From: Urechis unicinctus
Lineage: Eukaryota > Annelida > Polychaeta > Xenopneusta > Urechidae
NCBI GenBank assembly: GCA_034190875.2
Contig: CM067358.1
Coordinates: 54,675,217-54,739,216, forward strand
Length of the DNA: 64,000 nucleotides
Direction of reading: 5' to 3'
The translations under genes were made by a program, and so were the position numbers. Shown one piece after another: positions 32,190-60,044 of the stretch. Positions within the stretch are counted from its first letter, which is position 1. Each line of letters opens with the position of its first letter. The notes below the pieces were generated by a model. The model was not told the origin of the DNA and ran no database searches. It saw nothing but the letters and a program-made list of their open reading frames with translations.

Positions 32190-32845
32190 TCTTTCTTACC
32201 TTGGCCACCTATCGCCTGCAGGTATTTCCTACCCTGGCCAACCATCACCTGCAGGTCTCTTTTACCCTGGCCAATCATCATCTGCAGGTATTTCCTACCC
32301 TGGCCAACCATCACCTGCAGGTCCTTCTAACCCTGGCCAACCATCACCTGAATGTCTTCCTTACCCTGGCCAACCATCACCTGCAGGTATTTCCTATCCT
32401 GGCCAACCATCGCCTGCAGGTATTTCTTGCCCTGGCCAACCATCACTCACATGTCTTTCTTACCCTCGCCAACCATCACCGGTACGTTTTTCTTTCCTTG
32501 GCCAACCATCACCTGCAGGTTTTTCTCACCCCGACAAACCATCACCTCCAGGTCTTTCCTACCCTGGCCACCCATCACCCTGATGGGTTTCTTACAACAC
32601 ATCGCCTGTAGGTCTTTCTCACCCTGACCAACCATCATCTGTAGGTCTTTCTTGCTCTGGCCAACAATCACCCACACGTCTTCCTTACCATGGCCAGCCA
32701 TCACCGGTAGGTTTTTCTTACCTCGACCAACCATCACCTCCAGGTATTTCCTACCCTGGCCACCCATCACCCTGATGGGTTTCTTACCACACATCGTCTG
32801 CAGGTCTTTCTCACCTTGGCCAACCATCACTTGCATGTTTTTTCC
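32190..32845. repeat. 36-bp minisatellite with higher-order structure
   Basis: About 18 units of CCTGGCCAACCATCACCTGC plus a variable AGGT(A/C)TTTCCTA-type half. A distinct variant block, beginning CCTGATGGGTTTCTTAC, recurs at about 32579 and 32771, about 192 bp apart, which shows block duplication. Both strands stay open in places because 36 is a multiple of three; the minus reading is MVGQGRKYLQ-like. Confidence 0.9.
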
Positions 32846-33940
32846 ATCAGGCGTGTGAATATCTATCGAGACAAGGCTGTTGTGGAATGCTTTAACCGCA
32901 TTCTTTCTGAGCATCTCTTTGGACACCGGTATTCCATGGAGTTAAATGTTCCATCTGGGCAATGATCAACCGAGTGGGTTTCTCGGCTACATGCTGTTGT
33001 CTCTGCATAAATAACGAAGTGGCCCGCTTGACTGGAAAAAATCCAAAGACACAATTATGGCAAAAGCAATTGCTCAAAAGCTCTCTTCCTTAGACCATAG
33101 TGTTTGGTTGGGCTCAAACCGCAAAAGCTTCCCTCTGGTGTTTGCGTTCGCTACCTCTACCAGCCTGGCGAGCTGGAGCAGGACCAATGCATCTACTGGC
33201 TTGGGCGCTCTGTCACTAAGCCTGCTCTTCTATTAGATGACGCTCCGTGGCATTGTCAGGGAGGAGCTGCTTGTGGTGCCACCTGCCGCCAAATAGTGTT
33301 CTCAATTAGACATTAAACAAATAGACTATACACACAAGAATGGAGAAAGGTGGTATTCGCAAACAAGTGCCCTTGAATATTTCTGGGGAAAAGAGACCCA
33401 TGTAACAGGCCCATGTGAACAAAAGATCTGTAATTTACACCGATTTAAGATGAAACACCGAGTCGTTAATCTTCTTTGTGCGGTTTGTCATTAGGACATA
33501 GGAAATAAACTAGGAGTGTACATGGGTTGTGGGTTTGATTGGACAAATCACACCACACTACTCGAGAAAATGAAAGAAAATCACAAAGATGTTACGATGC
33601 TGTCTGGTTTAATTGTATACAGCAAAATCCCCTATTAGACTAAAAATATAGTGACATTGGTAATAACACATAAATAAGTTATCGCACATAATCAACGTTA
33701 ACGCAAAGTTCGTTGAGAGTACTTTGCAGAAACTGGGGAACATCATCTATATTCCAGAAAGAAAAAAAGCCAGTGCCTGCACGAAGGCTCGTTTTCATAA
33801 AGAAAGAAATTGGAACATGAAGAATTTCCTGAGAAGTAGAATTATGGGTGTCCCAGAAGAACACCCACTTGGCAGGGACACTTTGGCTTTCTTGAAAGGT
33901 GTGCGTAGCCAAATAGGTACAAGGCTAGGCTCCGAGATTA
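32846..33940. other. No gene recognised
   Basis: Several medium-length frames, including 33104-33316 plus and 33724-33945 plus, carry no motif I know. The right half may belong to the flanking Polinton remnant, since the polymerase-like reading starts immediately after it. Confidence 0.4.
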
Positions 33941-33949
33941 ATTAGCTTG

Positions 33950-35600
33950 AGGGCATCAAGTTTCACCTTGCTCTTACAGTTAAGCTCATGAAGGAAACTG
34001 GGGAAGGCATTACTGAGTATGTAAAACCTATCTTTCGGCACGTTCAAGGGCACATCTCACCCTCAACGAGATTGACGAGGCGAGAAAAAGGGCAAGCGCG
34101 GTCGGCCAAGAAGTTTGGAAAAGTGGACTAACAAAGTATCAGGCTGGGAGTTTGCAGAAATTAAAACTCTGTGGCTGGAAATGTCTCGCTACCAGCCTCT
34201 CAAAGGGGATTCATATATTGATCTGCCCCCAGAACTAAAAAAGAACAAGGCCATTGTCATTGTAAAGGACAACTATGATAAATCCCTTTGATGGTCTATT
34301 CTAGCAGCTTTAAACAACGTAGAAACTCATCCAGAAAGAGTGTCAAACTATAGAGATAAAGACAACCTTTCAAAGGAGGGCATCTATGCCCCCACGACAG
34401 GGTCTTAGTCATAGACCAGTCCACCCATCCATTAGACGGGCTGGAAATTCCCCCTGTAGCCCGTCCACCCGTCCGCCCGTCCACGCGCCTCCCAGGACGG
34501 ATACAAGGAATTAGCCAAGCCAGTTTAAACAGCTCAATTAAAGACAAACAGCGATGCAGCACGCTGGCCGCTTATCCACAATCAAAATAAATACGGGTCT
34601 GTTTGATAACGCTTCTTATGACGTCATCCAACCCTACCCCCCCCCCCCCCTCCAGCTTTTAGGCGAATGGGGTTGGGGTGAGGATGGACGGGCAGTTTTC
34701 AAATACTGGCTAAGACCCTGCCCCACGCCGATATTCCACATTGGAAAGGCCGAGAAGTAAAACAGCTTAGCCTTAAATGTATTTGGGTGGGATAAAGGAG
34801 TTAATAGTGACCATATCAACAAGTAACCAGTCGAAATTTACCGCATTCCACTACACATGGATAAAAGACCAAAACGGCAGGCTACGTGACCAGAGTACTT
34901 CTGCAAGCGGTGCCTACATGGTTATCCCGGAGAAGACCTGCTGCAGGCTCACAAGCCAGAATGTAATGGAATAAGTCAAACAGCAGTTTGTGTTGATATG
35001 CCACAATCGTGGGAGGGTACCCATTAGATTAATAGATGCTCTAGTCTACACAAGCTACCCATAGCATTTTTTTTAGCCAAAGCCACAAGAAGGAAAAGAC
35101 AAACTGTCCTTCAAAAACAGGCACAAGCAGCTTGCAGTACCCTACATAATCTACGCCGACTTTGAGGCCCTTACAGTCAAAATTGAAGGGCCTCCATTAG
35201 ACCTCACAAATAGCAACGCCCAGAAGACGGAACAACATGAGATCTGCGGCTATGGGTATGTTGTGGTGAGGTGTGATGGCCATACAAACGATTCTGTAGT
35301 GAATAGAGGGCCGGATGCAGTTTTCTCCAGGCCTACTGCTATACGACTAACCCCACAGGACACACTAGACTGCAACTGGTTGTCATATATGCAGCAAACC
35401 ACTAGTAGGCCCAGATGATCGACATGACTCTGTTAGAGACCACTATCACATAACAGGCAAGTACAGAGGACCAGCCCACAATACATGCAACCTAAAGAAC
35501 TATACCAGTTGTTTTCCACAACTATGACTGCCACCTCTTGTTGCGGGCCATCAGCAAGGTGAAATGCCTGATCAACTGCATCCCCAACAAAGTGACCTAG
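33950..35600 (+). mobile_element. Decayed Polinton/Maverick-type DNA polymerase B remnant
   Basis: Collinear blocks resemble the N-terminal and exonuclease part of the protein-primed family B DNA polymerase of Polinton/Maverick-like virus-like elements. In order: 33950-34128 (IKFHLALTVKLMKET); 34138-34391 (EMSRYQPLKGDSYIDLP, a WSILAAL box, ERVSNY); 35065-35330 (SFKNRHKQLAVPYIIYADFE, the exonuclease I type motif); 35430-35505 (DHYHITGKYRGPAHNTCNL); 35506-35595 (VVFHNYDCHLLLRA, the exonuclease II type motif). Stops, frameshifts and a gap of unrelated sequence (34392-35060, including a C run) show it is long dead. The polymerase palm, integrase, protease, packaging ATPase and capsid genes are absent, and no terminal repeats were seen. 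Confidence 0.8.
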
Positions 35601-36111
35601 AATCCCTTTTTATTATACTACTAAATATCTGACGTCCGATCGAATTGGGGATTCCATGGGTCTCCGCATACGTCATGACGTGCAGTTAGGAGGGTTGTCA
35701 TCTTCGGGGATGTCTGTCTATTAGCATCTATCTGTTTAGTGATATCGCCGTGGGAAATGACAAAGGTCTAACCATTATGTTTGGACGACCTCCTTCTTCA
35801 AACTCCCTTTATTTCTAATTTGATTTCTGCTTATTTATTTATTGGTGGTTGAAGGCGAGTCGGATGTTTCTGCGAGATCGCCAACCCGCCTGCGTCTTGT
35901 CAATCTGAAGGTGGTTTGCAGCCTCGCCGGATCAACGTCGTAGTCTTCTCTCTGTTCTGTTAAATTAAAGGGCCGCTTGTGTGAGTGGGCTGCACATGAA
36001 TAACGACGCGTAGCTGATCAGCAAAGTTTTCCAAATTAAAGGGAGACATAATTTTGAATAACCTCCTTCGCTTCACGCGAACACTTCGGTTTTGTTTTGA
36101 AGGAAGAAAAT
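35601..36111. promoter_or_regulatory. Upstream region of the coiled-coil ORF
   Basis: Between the Polinton remnant and the ATG at 36112. It presumably holds the promoter and 5' UTR; no clear core element was seen. Confidence 0.35.
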
Positions 36112-36420
36112 ATGAGCACTTGCAATGAAGAAGAGTTTCGTAGCCGGCATCTCTCTGATCAGCTTGTAGAAGCGAGACTTAAGTTCGACCGAGCCTGTGA
36201 TCAGATAGCAGTTCTTGATCGCCAGATACTTGACTTGGATGCAAGATACCGTCGTGCAGTGAAGCAAAAGAAGAACTCGTATCGCTACAACCTCAGACTC
36301 AAACTATCAGTGACAACTGGTATCAAAATGATGTATCATCATTATGCCACGACACGCTCTGAGGAAATCTCTAAAATCAGAAGGCAGCTTGGCAGCCATG
36401 AAAACAATGACGACCTTTGA
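36112..36420 (+). CDS. Unrecognised small coiled-coil protein, single exon
   Basis: I do not recognise this family. The frame is 102 codons, starting MSTCNEEEFRSRHLSDQL. It is strongly helical and charged, with heptad-like hydrophobics from about residue 15 to 60 (LVEARLKFDRACDQIAVLDR, ILDLDARYRRAVKQKK), then RYNLRLKLSVTTGIKMMYHH and a second helix SEEISKIRRQLGSH. Codon usage is ordinary and no repeat explains the frame. ATG 36112 is the first in-frame ATG. AATAAA at 37415-37420 would give a 1-kb 3' UTR, which suits a genuine single-exon transcript. It has no signal peptide or membrane segment. A terminal exon of a longer gene is possible. Confidence 0.65.
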   Translation: MSTCNEEEFRSRHLSDQLVEARLKFDRACDQIAVLDRQILDLDARYRRAVKQKKNSYRYNLRLKLSVTTGIKMMYHHYATTRSEEISKIRRQLGSHENNDDL

Positions 36421-38419
36421 TGTGCGGTGACTTGTGGCAGGTATCCAAGAAAAGTCTAGCTCATCAGTGACTGGCAAACTTGGACCATAGGCGACTGAGA
36501 TATTTGGATCATCTGTAGTGCTTATATTCAGAAGCATCACAATTATGACCAAACAGGCCTGAAGCCATCCACGTTATATATTCCTAAATCACTGCTTACT
36601 GTAACTTGTACGATATTTTATAGCTTGCCCCCGATTATGTGCAGTGCATTGTGGGATTAGCAGGCTATCCCTGATGTTACTGCGGGTGTAATAGTTACTT
36701 ATCATGTAATCTCATATCCTGTCTGGTTAAATTATCCAAAATGATGACTGTTTGTTGTAGACTTATCCTATATATTGTGATACATACTGTTGCTATTGTT
36801 GCTGTAGCATGTAAGACCAACTCAGTCAGGATGAGAGTTACACTATTGATTTACTAAAAGCAACCAAATTTTTAACTTAGTGGACTCATTACGTTCAAAA
36901 TGTTACAACTTACTCCAGTTATTTAAACCTGTAAAAATTGTTTTCCACGTTCAGCATTTGTTGTTCTCTATAACACTTCCTTGGTGAAATTCCTTTGTCA
37001 TCTGTGCTCACTTATTGTGAATTATTTTTGATGAAGACTTTGACAAAAATCACCATTATTGTAATGCTGACACATCAATGTTTTGTTGCTAATGAAGTTC
37101 TGCTACCCTTCAGTGGAGCTTGAAGAGAATGGAATCAATTGTTTGACTCAAATATACATATGTGTGCACATTATCATTATGGCTTATGACCTAGTTTCTA
37201 GTCCAGCATATAACTGTGTTTTTTTGCACTACATATCAGTATTGCAGGCCATCATATTTGTGGCTAGGTTTCATTGTAATTATGAATGGAATGAGAATGG
37301 GACATGTTGATAATGGTTAATGGTGTATTTCTTCCAAGCAGAGGGGATTTCACGACGTGTGTTGGTTAACTCTGCACCTGTTGATCTGATTTTGTTTACA
37401 TCACTTGTTGTTGGAATAAAGTCACTTATTTTTGACTGTTTTCATGAATGTCCGCATGCATCAAACCAATGGAGTATTTAATGACTATGGGTGAATTAAC
37501 GTCTACCTTGACTTTCACTGACCATTATCTAACAATGAGACGTGTAATGCATGGATATTATTGTTTGATTATCAGCGGCAACAAACAGGCATGTCAAACC
37601 ACAATTGTGGATTTCATCTGAGTATGCTGTAGCCAGTGGAAAGTGGTGCTTAGCGGGTGGCCTGGTCGGTTGGGTCAAAGGTACGGCATTGAACTTGAAT
37701 GTTGGGTTTGTGTCAAGGGGGCTATTGGACAAAAGGGCAAACATCAATATCATTCTTCTTCATCACCATCACAATGTCATCATGGCTTCAGAATTGTCTC
37801 AAAACTGGTGATTATTTTATTTTCTTTCCTCCTCTTGGGACTAGTTCTTTGAATAAATATAACAGACTGGTCTAACTGTGACTATATTGTAGTGTTGATG
37901 GTTACACAGCTCAAATGAAAACTGAAACCAAAAGTCTGCTTGTTATGGTTTGGTTCGCTGATACCCAACATGGACAGGGAGATAGTGACAATTAGATCAC
38001 CACAATGGATGTCCATCAATGATGACCCTAGGACTGATCCTGACAGCTATCACACTCGCACAAACACAATTGCATGAAACAATATGACAATCACTGATTG
38101 TCAAGACCAGCATGCCAAATAAAGGCCTTAGCAAGTAGGTTAGTAGAGAGCCTCTATTTCCTTTTCACAATATTATTAGAATTACTCTCCATTTCAAACG
38201 TGTAAATTTAATGACAATCTATTCCGTTAGTAGAGTTTAATTTGGTGTGTAATTGATGGAATGCACATGATGATTAAGAAAATAGCGCAGTAAAACTGAC
38301 ATCATAAAGTTCATTTGAGGTGAAACGATGGCATTATAGTGGCTGAGTCCATCATAGCAAGATAGATAATAAAGCAATTTCTGGAGCGGTGTTCTGTCCA
38401 TATTGTATTGTTTACAACC
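36421..38419. other. 3' UTR and spacer before PCYOX1
   Basis: Probable 3' UTR of the coiled-coil gene to about 37440, then AT-rich spacer. A second plus-strand AATAAA occurs near 37852. No gene was recognised. Confidence 0.45.
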
Positions 38420-41212
38420 ATGGCGCGTCTGTTGTCATTGATTATCTTCATGCTTCTGTTGCAATTAGGAAAGCAGAGCGAACAATTAGAAGATGTCAGA
38501 ATTGGTAATTTTAGTATTGTCATTTTTCTTCTCTACAGATTGGCATTTGGTGTTTCTATTAGAATGTTAGCTAGCAGCGTAGCCGCGCACGACGGTAATA
38601 TAAATATATACCAATAAGACGTCGTGCACGGCTACTAGCAGGGTTATTACTGTTAGCCCCGGTCGGATGTTCCAACACACGACGTCCTGCAGGGCCAGGT
38701 TAGTATCGGTATATGTGGTGTGTGAGTGATGGTGGATCCCTTGATCAGAAAGCTCAGTGTTTAAACGATGATCTGCAACAGTGCAACTATAAATCAGGCG
38801 ATCAGGAGCTTATAAAATGTTTTGTGCATCGATTCAACATGGATTGTCATAAATAAATATCATTACTAGCCCTACAAGACGTCTGAGGTATATATTTATA
38901 TTACCGTTCAACCGGAGCTAATCAGCCCTACAAGACGTCTGCGTAGACGTCTTACCTTTTTTCGAAACAACGCATGCGAATATTTTTAGATCGATCGGAC
39001 AACTACCAAGCACAAAACATACACAAGTGTGGTTATAGGATGCAATGATGTTTTGATCCCTTTTGGGGGAGTTCGATCCTTCAGAAACACAGATCAGAAT
39101 GACGAAGCTAATCAGGATATAGTATACATGTGCCGCACGAAGGGGGTGGTTTTTTCGATGATTTTACGCGGGTTAACATCGCATAATACCTTGTACGATG
39201 GAGTAACTATTCTAAAGTTCAACGGGCGGGATTTCGAGCACTCCTATCCTTATAAAATGTTTTGCAATGCGGGAAATCGCGAGAGTTTCAACATGGGACT
39301 TGTATCGATAAACGAACTATCGATGGCATTCATTGAAGACTAGCGTCCTACTACAAGACGTCTGAGGTAGGTGCGAAATATTTATAGTTATCCGTTCTAA
39401 CTCTTCGTAACCGGACCGTTTACACCGGAGCTAGATCATTACTGGAGTCTTTATGGCATCAACTTTGTAAGAGAATTTGAGGTTGAAGTGTGATTTTTTT
39501 CCCTCCAGGTATCATCGGGGCTGGTATTGGTGGAACCTCCACTGCTTACTACCTGAATCAGCTCCTGCCACATGCTGAAATAGACATTTATGAGGACCAT
39601 AATGTTGGTGGAAGATTAGCGACTGTATCCATAGGAGGGAGAGAATATGAGGCCGGAGGAAGCATAATCCACAGGAGAAATAATTATATGTTAAACTTCA
39701 CTCAGACATTAGGTGAGAATCCTGCATCTGGAATATTTCTTGCAGGATAATTGAATAAATGTTTGTAATGTAACCTCTTATCAGCCTTCTCTTTTACACT
39801 AAATCATTTCCTTTCATTATTAATATTGATGAAACTAATGTGTTGTAACTCAGGTTTACACCCAGCTCAGAGACTTGGAGGAGCATTAGGGATCTATGAT
39901 GGATCATCAATGGTGTTTGATGGCAGTTCCTACACACTTGTTATGGCTGCTCAGTTTTTATGGCACTATGGCTTTGACATTTACACATTAGACAAATTCA
40001 TTGGACGTACATTGGACCGGTTCTCAAGGAAAATTGATGGGTTTTTCTACTTCCATGGTTTAGATACGGTTGTTGTAATGGACTATATCTGCTATATTCA
40101 TATGATACACAGCAGTGTCTTATGATGTGTAGAATCTATGAGCACCAGGACAAGGGCTACTCATTCACCTCAGTGGAGCAGCTTCTTCGCAGCATGAGTC
40201 CAAGCTTCATAGACCTACTCCACCATGCCACGCTTGAAGAGTTCCAAGCTGGCCAGTATTCAGAGAACTTCATCAAACAGGTGGTGCGTGGGGGTCTCCG
40301 GGCTAACTACGGACAAGATGAAAACATCCATGCTCTTGTTGGTAAGATGAGTTTGGTGAATTAGTTTTATGTTGTGAATGGTAAGGTGCAGGTATAATAT
40401 GGAAGTGAGGCATGGTTGCTGCAGGTGCTGTCTCTATGGCTGGCATAGAACCGGGCATGTGGAGCATTCACGGCGGTAACAAGCGTGTAGCTGAGAAACT
40501 TCTGGAGCACTTGGCTGATAAGGTGCGAGTCATCAAGTCTAAAGCCACAACTGTAGCGTATGACGAGGCAGGGTCTATGTATACTATAGAGAGTGGTGAC
40601 GGGGAGGAGAGAGAGTACAACTATGTGGTAATTGCTGCGCCCCTAGACGCCACCATTTCCAGCCTGTCCTTTGATGGATTCCCTGAGGGATCCGACTTCC
40701 ATTACTCCCAGCCTTACCACCGCACTGTAGCTACATTCATCAAAGGCGTTCCCAATATTTCTAAATTTGGTTATGCTGAATTAAGTGACTTCCCTGGAGA
40801 AATCCTCACATGTAACACCAGTTTATTCTTTTATAGCATTGGAAGGCCTGCACCAGTTGATTTTGTTAAATCCCAAAAAGATGAATATTTGAAGTCCACC
40901 CCAGTGTATAAAGTATTTTCAGCAGAGCCATTAACTGAGGAACAAATATCTGAGTTGTTTATTTCCACTGAGGAAGTGGAGGTTGTTGATTGGCTAGCAT
41001 ACCCTCAGTACAGTGATGATGAGCAAGAGATCCCTCCCTTCCAGTTGCATCAAGGTCTTTTCTACACAAATGCTATAGAAATGGCTGCTTCTGCCATGGA
41101 AATGAGCTCATTAGCTGGCAGGAATGTAGCTTTGCTGATAAAAAACCTCATGGCAGATCAGGGATATCTTATTGATCCTTATTTTGAACGAAGTGAAAAA
41201 GATGAATTGTGA
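38420..41212 (+). CDS. PCYOX1: Prenylcysteine oxidase (PCYOX1), FAD thioether oxidase
   Basis: The enzyme oxidatively cleaves farnesyl- or geranylgeranyl-cysteine left by breakdown of prenylated proteins, giving cysteine, the prenyl aldehyde and H2O2. Five exons join in frame: 38420-38504, 39509-39712, 39854-40040, 40133-40341, 40425-41212 (490 residues). The N-terminus is a signal peptide (MARLLSLIIFMLLLQLG). The FAD-binding Rossmann motif is IIGAGIGGTSTAYYL, followed by GGRLATVSIGGREYEAGGS. Later landmarks are GLRANYGQDENIHALVG, GMWSIHGGNKRVAEKL, VVIAAPLD, WLAYPQY and AIEMAASAMEMSSLAGRNVA. The start context is CAACCATGGCG. Exon 3 is ended at 40040 because the next frame adds only KIDG before IYEHQDKGY; that junction is the weakest. 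The protein ends in KDEL, an ER-retrieval signal. Intron 1 contains two kinds of mobile repeat. Confidence 0.95.
38580..38634 (+). mobile_element. 55-bp miniature inverted-repeat element with 9-bp TSD
   Basis: Ends TAGCCGCGCACGAC and GTCGTGCACGGCTA are inverted repeats with one mismatch. Flanks CTAGCAGCG (38571-38579) and CTAGCAGGG (38635-38643) are a 9-bp target-site duplication with one difference. It is inserted in PCYOX1 intron 1, 76 bp after the donor. Confidence 0.8.
38868..39440. repeat. Cluster of ACAAGACGTCTG repeats related to the mini-element
   Basis: CTACAAGACGTCTG occurs at about 38871, 38929 and 39353. The first copy continues AGGTATATATTTATATTACCG, matching the interior of the 7341-7392 element. 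ACCGGAGCTA follows at 38913 and 39424. Between the second and third copies is a degenerate copy of the G-tract repeat (39118-39225: AGTATACATGTGCCGCACGA, CGCATAATACCTTGTACGAT). The cluster appears to be a nested set of related elements in PCYOX1 intron 1. Confidence 0.65.
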
Positions 41213-41216
41213 TGTG

Positions 41217-41330
41217 TTGTGGGCTGTTAACCTAACAATCACACAGTGATAACAGATCATGGGTATGTGATGTGTTGTGGGCCAGAAACCTAACAATCAC
41301 ACAGTTACAACAGACCATGGGTATGAATTA
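41217..41330 (+). repeat. 57-bp direct duplication in PCYOX1 3' UTR
   Basis: GATGTGTTGTGGGC, then CCTAACAATCACACAGT and CATGGGTATG occur twice in the same order just after the stop codon, with a few differences. Confidence 0.85.
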
Positions 41331-41740
41331 ATCAACAACAAATTATACTAGATTTTTATCAAACACAAAGATTCTGTATCCAATCTGGATTGATAGTATT
41401 GTTGAAATTAATGACCAGGTCAACATTTGGTTATGTTTTGTTTTTGATATTTACGAGTTAAAATATATATGCTGTGGCACACTAAATTCTAAAGTTTCTG
41501 ATGAGTGCTGGCCAGAATGAATGTCTACAGTGTGTGTTCATATAAATCTGGCTATCCTCAAGAGGTGCTTTGTGTGGTTATGTGTTTAAATTAGAAAAAT
41601 TGTTATATTTGAATAGGACCAGAATTATTGTTTTTGAGGAAATAATATAAGTAAGAGCGAGCTTCTCTCCATATCATTTGTTCTGTTTTTGTTTCCACGT
41701 ATGTATTGTTTTATACCTCATGTCTTATGTCTTTAGGGGA

Positions 41741-41746
41741 AATAAA
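41741..41746 (+). terminator. PCYOX1 poly(A) signal
   Basis: AATAAA lies 529 bp after the stop codon and is followed by a T/G-rich stretch (TTTATTGTGACC). The transcript end is therefore about 440 bp before the NUP210 start codon. Confidence 0.7.
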
Positions 41747-41764
41747 CCCGATTTATTGTGACCA

Positions 41765-42203
41765 CTCTTGGTTTGCACGTGTACACCAGGCTTCACTTCT
41801 TTAGTCATTTAATCTGGTACAAGAAAAATGTATTTCACAATTGCATCTTTTAGATCATTATATAGAATAACACAAACACTTATGTCAGAAGTGAATGAAG
41901 CGGCTTCTAAATTGATGTTCTGTATGTATGTCCGAGACACCAAGTATTTTCCATAAACAGGCAAAAGGCTGCTTGTTGTACATTGACGGATTTTGAGCTA
42001 CTCTGTCATATCTAAATTCTTTCAGTTAATGACAAAGTATATTTTCTATGTCTCAGTTTGTACTTCATGGAAGCTTAATGATGAAGATTAAGTGTATCAT
42101 TATTCTTTACCTACACGCACACGCGTAAGCTCACCCGTAAGCGGGCACTGGTCTGTTACCTCGTTATGACACACAACATTATGATTAAGATCGTTGAGAT
42201 AAA
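41765..42203 (+). promoter_or_regulatory. PCYOX1-NUP210 intergenic spacer, likely NUP210 promoter
   Basis: Compact 440-bp gap between the probable PCYOX1 transcript end and the NUP210 ATG. No TATA box stands out close to the start. Confidence 0.45.

Positions 42204-60044
<17,841 letters not shown>

Noticed and set aside
39029..39343. 104-codon frame in PCYOX1 intron 1
   Set aside because: It overlaps a decayed copy of the G-tract repeat; no coding motif.
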